This document shows, in pieces, positions 12,966-26,400 of a stretch of DNA of 64,000 nucleotides. The stretch is from Gyrodactylus bullatarudis (Eukaryota; Platyhelminthes; Monogenea; Gyrodactylidea; Gyrodactylidae): NCBI GenBank assembly GCA_012064415.1, contig SSNU01000792.1, forward strand, positions 232,805-296,804. The letters run 5' to 3'. The position numbers and the translations under genes were made by a program. Below the pieces are notes generated by a model. It was not told where the DNA came from and did no database searches. It worked only from the letters and a program-made list of their open reading frames with translations. Position 1 is the first letter of the stretch. Every line of letters begins with the position of its first letter.

Positions 12966-13113
12966 TTATGATTTCGGCCCTAAAATTTAATCAAGACGCT
13001 AGAAAAAACTTCTATTTGTGTAATAGGATTTAGTCCACATAAACAAAACCAAGAAATTTATATTTGTTTTAATAAATACAGTATAGTAACAAATTTTGTA
13101 TTGAAAATCAAAC
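12966..13113. promoter_or_regulatory. Putative bidirectional promoter, E2/RING
   Basis: Only 148 bases separate the two divergent ATGs, so core promoters and both 5' UTRs must lie here or overlap the genes. An AATTTTAG acceptor-like sequence lies 14 bases before the E2 ATG, which could mark a 5' UTR intron or trans-splice site. This is inferred from spacing. Confidence 0.45.
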
Positions 13114-13425
13114 ATGGCTGATGTATCTTTGCATAAAATCAATAATCTCAAGAAAATTGTTGAATGTCCCCTTTGTCTAGATGTATTAATTGATCCCGTT
13201 ATTATTAATTGTGGTCATTCCTTCTGTAATGCATGTATCAGAAAAATCAGAGAAGTCGTTTGTCCAACGTGTCGTCAACGTTTTGATAAAAATAATATTC
13301 GGAGACAAATTCTCCTCAACAATTTGATAAAGGAGCTTTCAGACATATTTGATCGTCGCTTCTATTGCACAGATGCTCTTGGTGATGAAGATTTTGAAGC
13401 ATTTCTTGCCACTCTCAAAAAGTAA
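13114..13425 (+). CDS. Small RING-finger protein, probable E3 ubiquitin ligase
   Basis: A 103-residue single-exon protein. It has a complete C3HC4 RING: C18, C21, C33, H35, C38, C41, C50 and C53, with the PLCLD, NCGHSFCNACI and CPTCR context of TRIM/RAD18/BRCA1-type RINGs. A short helix-prone segment (NLIKEL) and an acidic C-terminus follow. No B-box, coiled coil, SAP or BRCT is present. A RING of this class normally recruits an E2, and the divergent neighbour is an E2. Whether this is a RAD18-like factor cannot be told from the RING alone. No donor site followed by a continuing frame was seen, so the short length seems real. AATAAA lies at 13599. Confidence 0.85.
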   Translation: MADVSLHKINNLKKIVECPLCLDVLIDPVIINCGHSFCNACIRKIREVVCPTCRQRFDKNNIRRQILLNNLIKELSDIFDRRFYCTDALGDEDFEAFLATLKK

Positions 13426-13642
13426 TCTAGAAAACATTTTACATATTTTGTATATCGAGAATTTATATATTTTTCTATCTACCCAAGTTTTTTTCAAGAA
13501 TTAATTAAGTTAAACATTGATTATTAATGAGAAAAATTACTTTATTGGAATGAAATCTTTTTGTGTCAATTACAATTTAGAGAAATAATTAATAAGCAAT
13601 AAAATGGATGATGTCTTCAAAAAAATTTTTATAGATTGGTTC

Positions 13643-14360
13643 TCACTGAGATTTGTAATCTTCCGCGTCAATTATAGCCAAGGTATGGCCAGCGTTGACA
13701 AGCTGCATTAAACTTAAAACTGTTTTGATTACAGCGAAAGGGGCCAAAACTTTCAAAAGTATAGGGAATAAATTGAAAGGACCTGTTGTAAAATAACTGA
13801 GATATGCCATGCAGTAAAATAACTCGTTCAGCGCGCAAGCTGTGAATAAGACCTTTCTATTTGTGTAATAAATCTGGAGAATTTTGTTGTGACTGCCCTC
13901 GACAGATTTATGACTCATTTTACCCGAAATAACAGATCTGAAGATGTTCATAAAAATAATCTTACGTATGCATATGAAGCCAATGGGACCAAATGTCGAT
14001 TGCTATGCTTAGCTGGAACCAGAGCATCTGATTAGGATAAAGGACACATAGACAACAGCACAAAGTCATGGTACCGATTCTGTCCATCAGCATATCCAAC
14101 ATTGCTCCAAAACGAGAACCTATTGAAAAGATGTCGAAAAATATAACAAACTTTGGTTTAACTTCCTTGCATAGTATCCATCGAATGCGTCCAAAAAAGC
14201 TGATAAAATGTAACAGCAAAACGAAACTTTATAGTTCTTTAGGATAAGAACCAAGGATATCAGCCAAAAGAGAATTCGAAAATATCCTAAAGGATATGTT
14301 AAATAGATGGTTACCTATGATATTTGGGACAAATAGCATTACATCTTTTGCTGACTTCAT
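13643..14360 (-). CDS. CDIPT: CDP-diacylglycerol-inositol 3-phosphatidyltransferase
   Basis: ER membrane enzyme making phosphatidylinositol from CDP-diacylglycerol and myo-inositol. Exons are 14360-14315, 14286-14152, 14119-13966 and 13937-13643, joined to 209 residues (human about 213). The N-terminus ends LFVPNIIGYFRIL, as in the family. The CDP-alcohol phosphatidyltransferase signature is intact across an intron: D48, D51-G52, A55-R56, G65, D69 and D73. Later blocks include IWSHWLHMHT, SHKSVEG, YYTNRKVLF and NELFYC. Several hydrophobic membrane segments are visible. The three introns are only 28, 32 and 28 nt, and each is needed to keep the family sequence in frame. It starts 111 bases from PACS, in the opposite direction. 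Confidence 0.94.
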
Positions 14361-14471
14361 TATATTTTCTAACAATTTAAACAAATGTCAAATTCAACTT
14401 GAATTTTTTAAATTAGGCGTTTTTATGAACATTTTTTTCAACTATCTTTATTCGTTATGTGATCAGAAATC
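14361..14471. promoter_or_regulatory. Putative bidirectional promoter, CDIPT/PACS
   Basis: 111 bases lie between divergent start codons. The stretch is AT-rich. A TTGTTAG acceptor-like sequence sits just before the CDIPT ATG. Shared promoter function is inferred from spacing only. Confidence 0.4.
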
Positions 14472-17400
14472 ATGACCGTCCCATCTTTTCTAACAATTAA
14501 TATGAGTGCTTCGTGGGAGGCAGAAAAGCAGTCCTCACATGTCGTCACAAGGTATTGTAACTTTAAGATTGTTCAATTAATTCTTGACGCAAACATTGAT
14601 AACGATCCTAATTTGAATACAATTTTCATCGCTGTCAGAATGAGTAATTCGTCAAGAAAAATTTTGCGCAGTTCGGAAATTTCTCTCTCCACAACAGATA
14701 ATAGACAAAAGACTTTAAAATATTTTATAAACATTGATCTAAATTGTAACATCATCTATTCCCATTCTCTAAAACGAGATTGTAATATTCTGCAGATTCT
14801 TATTCAGAGGAAGAAGCGATACAAAAATAAGACTGTTCTTGGTTACAAATCTTTGGGATACTGTAATATTGACTTGAATCAAGTACTTCAACGAAACTTT
14901 GATAATCGTTTCCTGGATCTTTATTCAGACATAAAAAATTGTGATCGTCTAGTAGGACAGGTTGAAATCCAACATCTTTCATCAGTACCTTATAATAAAA
15001 TCACAAAGAAGAAACGCAAGACTTCCAACATAATAATGACCGAGTCTAGTCTTGATGATTTGGAGGAAAATCAAGAACAACTCTCCGATGAGAGTGAATC
15101 AGAGGAGGACCAGAACATTTCCGAAACCCATGGAAGGAATAAGAATAATCTCATTCATGTTGTTGCTAATCGTGTGAGTTTTTCCATTGACTTATTTTTT
15201 CAGTCATAAAATGTTGAAATTACGAAAAAAGTTTATGCCAAGGTAATCTTTCTTGGCTGATTATAAAAGTTTTGCTTAGTCCATCAGGTTTATATAGTTT
15301 TATTGAATTTGTTTAATTTTATTTCAACCTAAGCAAAAGCAACTCAAACAAAAGCTTCTCGGCTGGGTCAAAAAGGTCAAGAGTCTTGAGATAAACGAGG
15401 AGCTCGGTGTTGTAGTCGATCGTAATGATTTGCTCAAAAAATTTGACGAGTTAACCATGAGTGACGAGGAGTATGGAATCGAAGAGGAGGACTCGTCCTC
15501 CGAAGATGAGGACATTGATCTGGACTTTTTCAATCGTTCCAATGTAAGTTTCCCATAAAAAAATTCCATCCTTAATTTATTTCACTAAATAAGTCCTTGA
15601 GAACATTTATTTACATTTGCCTACTTGAGATATAATGCCCATTGAGTAATATGAATGATTTCCTGATATGTATTAGATATATAGAACTTTTAAATAATTA
15701 ATCTTGATTAATGAATCTCGAAAGATTACGCGAAAGCAATTGAAAAATCTTCTGTATGGGCGAGGTGACAATCAGAGTCCAACGAATAGTACCTTGTCTC
15801 TTGAGAGTACTCCACGACCCATTCTCAGACCGTATCTTGGACCGAAGAACTCTTTGCATCACAACATTACAAACAGCTCTGATGATACACTGAGTGCTGT
15901 AAGTTTTTTTTCTCTCTACACTTTAACTTTACCTGTGATGAAATTGGCTCGTTTTTATACATAATCCTGGCTAGACATTGTCTGTAATTCGTCTAAAAAT
16001 ATCCTTGTTTCATATTGACAGGCCTACGATGCATAAACTTTGTCACATGGACTGCCTTAATTTAAAGCTATATTTTCTCTCTGAAATGTGAAAATAATAA
16101 ATCTCTCATGAGATTCTCATTTATTCATGACTTTTCAAAGGCTGTTTCTCTCCTTCATTTAGGATTCCGGGGCACGTTTATTGAAACGATTCTTTGATAG
16201 CGAGTTGAACTCTTCAAATGCTAACGTGCACGGCTCCTTACTAGACTGTGGTAATAATAATGATAATGACTTTATGAAATGCTCAAATAATTCCAGAATG
16301 TCTTTCGACTCAACTCTCAACCAGAATGACACAGAGAATGCTATTCCAGTGAGTGTATTTATCTACTATATATATAATCATGTTATTCACAAGTAAATAT
16401 TTGAGCATATAAAGCATTGCTACTACGACAATTAAAACCCAGTTTTCCATCTCGATGAATTACAGTTTATCTATGATAATAATCATTAGGCCGGTCGAAT
16501 TTTTCATCCTACGAAATCTTTTCTTTTACAAGTCTATGGGCCTTTTAAATAAAATTTTGAATGTAAGCCTTAATTATGACAGCAAGTAAACAAAATAAAT
16601 TTCATTGGATAAATTCTAAGAAAACTCTATCGATGAGTTATTTATTTTATATCCTACCAATCACTCGCCCCAATATGATTATTATTAGTAATAATTTATT
16701 ACTTGTTCTTGTTATTAGTCGTTGATTAGACACCTATATATATATTTCTCCCCTGAACATGTATTGGAATTGTTCTTGTTTTTATCGATTGATTGAAAGA
16801 ATAAAACGAACTAGACTGGCTATTGTTCACGTGAACGAATCACCTTCTTTTTCGGTCATTTATTTCATTGCTTCACACACTCTGTTCCTTTCTTTAGTAT
16901 GTTGCTTTTTCTACATCAAAAAAAGGGAGAGCGTATGCTTTTCCATTTCAACTGTTGGAGTAGTTCTCACTGTATGTAATAAATAATTTGATGAATAAAA
17001 CCATGAAACGAACAGACTACGTATTATTTCTTTCCTCTGATCTCTTTTTGTTCATATATGGGTTGCTTTAAACAAATGTTTAGATGCTTTTGATAGTTTC
17101 CAACTAAATCAATGATATATACTGGAGCACCAAAATACTGGCAAAATTCTTAAAACTTTAGAATACTCATACATACGCACATACGTTTTATTATCTAAGG
17201 AAATTGATCAGTGCTAAATGATAGGTCATGTTCACGACCCAAGATGATCAGTAGGCATTAGAATAAAGCCTTGTTTGTTATGACAACAACAGATTGGTTT
17301 CCTAATTCTTCTTTTCAAATCATAGATATGTGTATACAAACAGTCGGAAGAATATTAATAAAATTTTGAGTAAAAACCACCTGAATTGAGCAATAAACCT

Positions 17401-20400
17401 ATCAGAATGTGATTATTAAGTTATTTGTAATTCTTTGATAAAATTGATTCAAAATGAAAGAATCCTTTCGAAATTAGTGACAAATCTAGTTCTCTAATGA
17501 TAACATAGAGAATTAGAAATTTTCTAATTTCTATTCTTAAGACTCATGGTTTGAAAAAATAAGAATTTGGCGCCAAATCGAAATGGAAAAAAAGACAAAC
17601 AACGCTAAAAGACTCATTATTTATTCTAAAGAGATTGTAACTCCAATAATAACAATGGCTGACCTAATAACGAAAAAAAACTGTATTCAGTATTTTTTTA
17701 TCTCACCCCTCCATTCGGAATAATAATAATCGTACTTACTCCATGACACCACAGGTGATATTAAGAGTAAGATTGATTTAGTCTTGATCTCTCTTTTGCA
17801 TCTGTAGAAGGATACACAAGACTGCTATTACTACTGATTGATTCAGATTCTATGCTAATCTTTCTACTTTAAACAGGATACATTCTTCTCTCGTCCAAAT
17901 CTCTCTCCGCACACACACACTCACACAATGTAGATATCTGTCCTCTTTCTCTCTCTTTGGATGTACTTTAACTTTCAAGTTCACCAGAAGATTGTACACT
18001 AGTCCATCTTCAACAAAATGTGCACTCTTTCCAATGACCATCATCTATAAATCAGTATAGTTTGCAATCAGATTTTCATTGCAATAGAAAAATGCCCACT
18101 ATTTCTTTTTCTTGGAAATTATACATTTATTAAGGCATCAAATAATGACCTCAAAAATTAAATTTAAAATCTAAAAAAATAGTATCTTCTGGCTTTCTCA
18201 AGTATTATTTCAATACTTTATCGCGAGTTTACCAAAAACTACTTACAAGTAAATCTAATAAAAATATGGAAAATCAATTAATGTTGAAATTGAACTAAAA
18301 TATCGCGATGATTTCAAAATTACTATCTTAGAGGTTATTTTTGAGTCTAGCTGATTGTTCAGCAATGAAAATCATCTCTTTACCTCGAAAAATGTTGATT
18401 TTAAGAAATACCATGCTTTAATAAAGTGTATTATTTTATTTAATACCTTTACTTCAAAATAATAATAATTTTAAGAACTATTTATAACTCTGAAATCTGA
18501 TAGCATGATAAAAATTTCATTGTTTCAAATGGTTTTCAGAACAGAGGGATACTCTATCTCAGTAATTATAGATTTGAGATCATTAAGATTGTCAGTAGTC
18601 CTTAACACTTTTCAGCTTCATTCATGGCCGATTTCTTATCCCTTTATCATCGATCAGATGCCAAAAAGAGTATTTTTGAGAATCTAGTTGTTAATCGAAC
18701 GAAGAAAGCATAAATGTTCTCTGTGTGAGTCTAATGATCTCTATCAATCGAAGTACCCTCCTCCTTTCTTTTCCTCACTTGATTTCTTTATTTCTATCCA
18801 AATGGATTATTATATATAGTTCAAATCAAAGATTTTAGCCCTCTTATGATATGGCCGTTGTTGTGTTGAGAGAATCTGCAAAAATAAGATCAAAACCAAA
18901 ATCTAGATATCCATTCTGTGATTTCTGTCTTGATTTCTCTCCATCTTTCTTTTTTTCTGTGTTTTTACTACTAATATAGAACAAATATTGACACTGGTGT
19001 ATAGACTGAATAATTCGTTTCTCTTCTTATCTCAGACATGTATAATATATATATCATTTCTTTCAACGTAGACAGATACTTCTTTCGTTCGTTTATTTCT
19101 CATTCCAGGGAATGAAAGAGAAAGGAATGGAGCATGATGGAATTATTACTCTCTCCAAAATCAGATTACTCCATTCCATCCATGTAGTCTGGAATGGATT
19201 TGTATCAACGAAAAAAAGGTACATACACAAACGAAAATGCTTGAGAAGTGTCCCCTTTTACTCTCTCTCTCTCTTTCTCTCTCCTGCTTTGGAAGAATAG
19301 AAAACAAGATCCAAGAAAGGAGACAGATGAAACACATAGGAATATTGAATTCATTCTTCTCTCATGATAAATCTTTTATTCAGCTATATTTTTTTTCTCA
19401 CTACAAAACTTGATAAACGAGGTATCTCTTTGCATAGTTTATACGTCTATACCTTTTTAAAAGATCAACAAGAAAGGATAAATAACTACTCTCAAATAAC
19501 AGAGAAATTGGATTCATTAATTAATAAATTAATAAATTTAAAAGCACAATTTTCATTCAGAAAATGACGAATAAAAAGATGAAATATAAATTCAATGGGA
19601 AAGTTTACTATGCCAAGAGGAAAAATAAGAGATTCATTCAGAAATATTTCTATTCAAAATTAAACCAAATCTTCTGAGTGAATAATGATAATACAAGCAG
19701 AATTCATCAGATAAATCGTCTTACATTAGGGGCTAAATCAAGTTCTTCCAAAATTCTAATTCAATATCATTCAGTCATGATCTTGACTTTTCATTCTCCG
19801 TGTTTCTCTGATATCTCAATATACATATCTCGTATTTATTGGCTTCAAGTGAACTCCAACCTTCTTCTATCAGCTTCAATAAGGAACCATAGGGACCTAA
19901 TTAAAATCAACCCGCAGAAAGTACATGATGTTGTTCCATTGTTTTCATCTGTTCTAAATACTTGCCATTAATATATTCTTAATAAATCTTTTCTTGTCTA
20001 GTTTTGATCACCCTTCCTTAATTGAAATTTGTGAAAAAATTACAACCAAATCAGAACTATAACACAGTCTTTAATTGAAAAATCCTACTCAATGATATTT
20101 GTCATTTTTGTAGAGAATTTTTCGGTGATTTCAGATATGTGCTTCTTAAAATATTCTACTATAGAATTTTCGAGTTTTTCGGTTAAAAATGAAAACCCGA
20201 CTTGCAGTGGTTTGCCTTTGAAAAGACCTAAAGATGAATGAGATAGAAAGACAAAAATGACATCATCTTGTTCAAGAACAAATTCTTAACAAAAAAGTAG
20301 AAGGGAACATTTCCTTTACTCTTCTAAACCTAATTGACATGAAGATGAGAATTTATCATTTTTACAAAAAACTCAATATTTTTCTCCATGTTCACAGGAA

Positions 20401-23400
20401 AAAAAATAAATTTTTGAATTCTAAAACGGAATGAGCTAATAAGACGTGGATATTCAACTTTTGAACCCAAAATTTTTCGAATTTGGCCAGAGAAATAGCG
20501 AAAATCCTACTGTTTCCGAGAAAAAGTTAAATTTCCAGATTTCGGATGATTTGCCTTCGTGATAATCGAAAAATTCAAATGATTCGGTAACCTCTCACAG
20601 TAATGACAAACTTCAGTGAACTTCTACAGATGAATTGGAATTATTCGTTCAATTTTGACCCCGAATATCATCACTTAACTGCTTCGAATCATCGAAATCG
20701 ATAAAAATTTTGGGTTCAATAGAGCTCTCCGTTGAGGAAAAATTTTGAGATATTTAACCCCCCCCTCACTCACTCAACTTTGTGCCGATAGAACACAATG
20801 TTGATGATGATGATGATGATGATAAAATTAGTGCAGTAGTGGAAACTTGATTGATGGATGGATGAAATTATAGTTTGTCATATATAAATTATTTTTACTC
20901 CTGTAATTGATGCTGCCTAGTTATATATAATAATATAATGAAAAATGTCACACATACTCTGCCTAGCAATGCAAAAATGTCTATTTCATCGTTTCCCTTC
21001 ATTCAAATTTGCTTTTTAACTCAATTAACACCCTCATATTATCTACCTACCAATTCGTATCTGTCTCTTGATTACTGTATTAGAAGGGAAGATGGTTTAT
21101 TCCATCTTGTTCACATGAAACATTTTCTCACTCCTACAGTGACTACCAATTACATAATATAAAATGCTAATACGGTTGAAGCCTATTGCCTCTGTCCATT
21201 TTTACAGTTAAAATATTTCTATTGAAACATCTTATTTTTATTGAAACACGAATATTTACCCCCTAATTAAGTATTATTTATGTAGACCTATCTAAATGTA
21301 TAGAAATCACTTGCTGCATTCTGATTGGTCGAGATAATACTAATAATATTTTTACTGTAATTTAGTCGAAATCATCATTTACGATTAACAATTGTATAAT
21401 TAAGGCAATGATGTGTTTTTCGAATCATTCACTAGTCTAAAAAAACATGCCAATAATGTTTTTCAAGATGACCCAGTTGAGAAATGATTGTCTTTACTTG
21501 TTAAACAAAACTTTGAAGAGTTAAAAAGATGAAAAATGTGTAAATATTTTGAGAATAGGGTTTGCGACAAGGTGTGGAATAGTTGGATTTTGGCAAAAGA
21601 GTAGAATACATCCAGATGGTCACTAGGCTTGTTATTTGTTTGTTTTGGAGGCGTAAAAAGACCCCCTACTCTGTCATCAAAGTTAGTAAAAAGCTATTTT
21701 TAGATAAAAATCAATTTCAGCGAAATAATAAAAGTTTTAATGTATTTTGATCTATGCATAGAGAATTCCTCAGAGGAACAAGCTCTTCCTAATGAATGTT
21801 GCTAGAATGAAAATTATTATTATTGCTTAGAAAAAGTAAGGTTTATACACTATATAATATACAGAGACCCTACTCATAAGTACGATGGTGATTTAGAAGA
21901 CTAAATTTAAAAGGTGTAGAGGGTAATTTTCGGTTCACAAGTCACTAGTCTAACTGAAGTAGTCAATATTAAGGTGAGAATTTACTACTCTACTTTGCAA
22001 CTAAAGAATCTAATGGAGTACGATAAACAGATATATTGGCGAAAAAACCAAAAATCTTTAAAGATCTATCTTCATAATTACTGGTTAATCTCGTAGATCT
22101 GAGGCGGTTAGATTCATTCAAAATAAAAGTTTATTGAAAAAAGGTCCCAAAATAACTCGTTACTTTCAAGGAAAAGCAAAAAATCCCCCAATTTTTGTCA
22201 GAAAGAAATATTCCCTCTTCCTCACTATCCCCTTTCCTCTTCTTCTCCTATGCTTTAATCTCAATTAGCTGTTCTTACTACTAATACAGCTATATTGTAT
22301 AAAAGATTTATTCGGATGTTAATTGAATTCGATGACATTTTATTATTTCACACAATTCTCATGTGATTCTCATTCTACTACTGAAAGAGAAGGTTACTTT
22401 ACTCTCTTCTACTTTAGTCTATAAAGAATGTTATATAGTCCCCATCATCATTACAATTCACTCTGTTTAAAATGACTATTTACGATTTTATTAGAATTTA
22501 AAAAAGTATCTTTATTTCATTTGAACATTGGAATCTAAACAATCCGTGTACCCCATTCTGTAGTAAATGGAGTTGGAGGCCTTTTCAAATCTGAGAAGAA
22601 ATCTTTACGTGATTTATTTTTATGGCGGCTGCCTTAACAGGGCCTAGGTAAAAAATCAATAAGATAAGATGGGAAACCGAGACGAAAGGGGACACAAAAG
22701 GATTGAAATTAGTGGAAACTATAGATTGAAATCGCAAAATTAACTTGGAAACTAAAAGGTGTAGAGAATTAATTTTTTGATATTCTTTCTTAAAAAATAC
22801 AGTTGATAAGTCTGTCAAAAAATTAAAAATTTTTCACCCCTATTTCTGTTGATCTGTTTTTCTTTTTGTTAGAATTGGCTTTTTTCTACAACCATCTTGT
22901 TGATATAATTTTTCATCAGTATAATCTTCAACCAACTGATCGGGAGTGTAGAATTTTAATTAAACTGGTAATCGACAATTTCTTGGTTTACTACCACCAA
23001 TGGACCTCATTTGTACTCTTATCTATTATTATTAGAGGTAATATTTATGCAAGTACATAATATTCATCCATATAAAATCCAGACTAAATTCCCAGAGTAA
23101 ATAAAAAGATATTGATTCAAGTATATTTTTAAACTGTATCTTTACTTGGTGATAATCTTTCTTTATACTCTTTTCCCATGAGCTTGATTAATATTACAAG
23201 CATGAAAGAGAAAGAGGGATAAATTGGATGATATAGAATAAATATATATGTATATTAGGGCCATATGTACATTTCATAAAGCATCATCAGTGGTCATACT
23301 TTAAAAATGATATAAGTTGATTCAAAATAATATTCTACAAATTATGAAAGAAATAGTGAATGTCAAAGAAGATCAGAATACAATTTAAGCTGAAAAAAAA

Positions 23401-26400
23401 CACCAAAACTCTCCATTAAATGGCAACAGTGGAGAGAAAAGTGAAAAAGCTCACATTGGCCAAGGCAGTTGAAGATTATACGAATATTTTTTCTTGAACA
23501 CATAAGCTTGGTTTATATCGATTTATGAAGAATTTCTCCTTCACCCAAACGTCTGTATTGTCATCCCCATCATTTTTGTATAAAATTGAAAATTTTTAGA
23601 TTGAAGCTCATTCCTTCTAGTTGATAACTTCCTTATTGTACGACCTATGTATGCAGCAGTGTGCACAGTCACATTGGAATTTATAAACCAATAGAGTTTT
23701 CTCTTGGGATTATTCCATGTCTGAATAAGTTGTATTCCCACTTGATGTAAACGACACATTATCATAACTTCAATATGCTATGCTCTGTAGCAATCTTAAA
23801 ACGAATCATTTGACTCATCAATAACCTTGCCGAAAATGTTTTTGTCAATTGATTTGGGACCTATCAACTTCTGGAATTGGATAACTAGGATAACGCTGAC
23901 ATGACCTCTCTTTGAAATTCATTCTAGGCAGTTGTTTCAGTCTTGTTAATATTATTATTATTAATATTACTGTACTAGGTATTGATTTATTTTAATTCAA
24001 TTTTATTATTAATTTATTCCTCTCCCTCAGAATACAAGATAGAAATGAATAGAGTTGAATAATAGAAATAAACTAATTGCGTTGTTTAGTCTTTTACTCT
24101 ACTTACTCCATCATCATCATCATCGTCATCATCATATGACTATGTAATAGGTATATCAATTGTTAAAATTCAAAAATTCTAATAAATTACTCTTGCCCTT
24201 GTTTCGTTATGAGATCCCCTACCTGATCCGAAATATGCCTTTGAATTTTCTTACTCTCATTATATGATTCGAATAACCCAGTTACACGAGTGCCACTGTT
24301 ATTGGCTCTGTTTTCCTCTTTTTACAATACTTTTGGCTAGCCTTTTATGCTTCGTTGCAAACATCAGAAACACCTCCCCCCCTTGAATCGAATCAATTTA
24401 GTCTATATTGTCTATCAGAAGATGGGGGGTTGGTTGGATTCTCACATTTTGTTATTCATCCGAATTAATTTCTTTTCCATCACCCAAATTAGAAAATTCA
24501 AATAAACAAAAATCAAATTAATCAAGCTGATTCCTGATCTGTATTTGGTTTTGTAAGAATAGCTATTTTTTGGCTCTATCATTTATTCCAAAAAACTTTT
24601 CCATAAAATAAATCGTCTTTAAGCAACTTTTTTTCACTCAGCTTCCATTTTAATGAGCTATGCGTACAGTTCAGAGGAAAGTATTTCAGCAAGTTAAGTA
24701 ACACGAGAAACAGTTTTAAAATATTGATCAACTCCTGTTTGCAATAATAACAACTCCACTTTGTTTTAATTTATATTCCTAAAGTTCTTTAAGGAAATAG
24801 AAATAGCTTTAATATTATGAAACTCATTTTTATTTACCAAGATAATCTGTTGTCTTTTCAACAGCTCTCTTGTCAGTGTAAATATATACCAATATATACT
24901 AATCGTTATTTCATAAAACTGAATAAGAAGTCACAAGTTTATCAGACACTTTCAGCGTGCTTCTACTCCATTCAAACTTGGTTTAGTTCGTTTTTTTTCA
25001 TTTAAAATCTTTGATGATTTTTAATTACAAGTACATTTCTTTCGTTTTCGTAACTGTATTTTTCTCAATTTATTACTAAAAACTATTGGTTATAACGTTG
25101 TTCTGGCTTGTATTGGTCTATCTGTATAAAAAGAAAAAGGAGAGAAAGATAGACCAATACAAGCCAGAATACAACATAGTCAGGCAGCAAGCCAACAACG
25201 TTATAGTGAATCTATGCCGAACAGCTCCCTGTAGAACTACTTGGTTCAAAATTACTAAAAACTATATTTATACAAAGAATTACGCTTATCTGATCAAAAG
25301 TCTTACAGGCTATTCAAAAACTTAAATTTTAGTCTTTTATAGTAAAAAAATTTATTGAAAAATGTTGGCGGGATTTTCATTCGCTATATAATTAAAATGG
25401 TCACGAAAAAGACTACCACTTTCAAACTGTCCCAGATATGCAAATGATTAAAAATTCACAATGGTGAAAAATATTCCTGGGAATTTCCCTCCATAAAATT
25501 TTTCCTCTTTTGCCCAAATACAGTCTGTCAATCTAATTCTGTTTCTCTCAATGTATTTTTGGGAAAAAAATCGATCGAAATCAACTAGACCATAGTCCTT
25601 CCCTTTCTGTCCATTTTTTGCCTAGTCAACCAAAGCACTACAGATATTTTTCAGCAATTCTGTTTCAGTTCCACGCTTAGATTAAGATTATAAACTTATT
25701 TCATTTCTCTTCTTTCCAGCCACAACCAATAAAGAAAAGTCAACCTTTGAGGAATGAAACCAGTGCCATGATCACAAGTAATTCTAATGTTACCCCGAAA
25801 TCCTCTCAAAACCTCTTGAACAATCTACCAAAGAGTAACAAGAAGAAGCTCAGCCATTTCCATGATAACTATGTAAGCATTTGATAACCATTCTCCATAA
25901 CCGATATCTCCTGTTAATAAAGACCTTTTCCTTTCACCTCGATAGGTTTCCTCTGATACGAACAGTGATGAAACGAAAGATGTTCAAAAGTCCACCATGA
26001 GTGAGCACACTGACGATGTGAATGCCAAGTTGGGTGCCCAAAAGTTGGTCAAAGACCTCTCTGGCTCATTCAGCCGTGTCAAGTATTCCTCGTCAACGAA
26101 TTTGAAAAAGTATCGATCCCTACGCTCTAAAGATCCCTCCAGTGTTAATGCCACCACTGAAAAGAGTCCCGGACATCATAGGTATCCATTTTTCACTCAT
26201 GCCAACTCAATCAACTCTAGTTCGAATTCCTCAAATTGTCACCTGCCTCATCAACGTGACGAAATCAATGTCTACCCATCCACCCTCTTCTCCAAGCCGT
26301 TCCCTATACCAAAGCTTTCAAATGAAGTGAGTCTCCCATTTTATTCGAGAGTTGCTTTGAATTAATCAAATACCCTCCATATCAACCGGATATTACTTAA

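Larger units (their letters stand above)
16349..25719. other. PACS intron 4, 9.4 kb, repeat-bearing
   Basis: This is the largest intron certain in the window. It contains microsatellites, copies of dispersed repeats at about 20105-20222 and 20326-20720, and the hairpin at 25091-25205. The open frames I looked at lack splice sites and family resemblance. Small alternative exons could be hidden here. Confidence 0.6.

Noticed and set aside
16349..25719. Hidden protein genes in the large PACS intron
   Set aside because: The open frames are short and have low-complexity AT-driven composition without splice sites or family signals.
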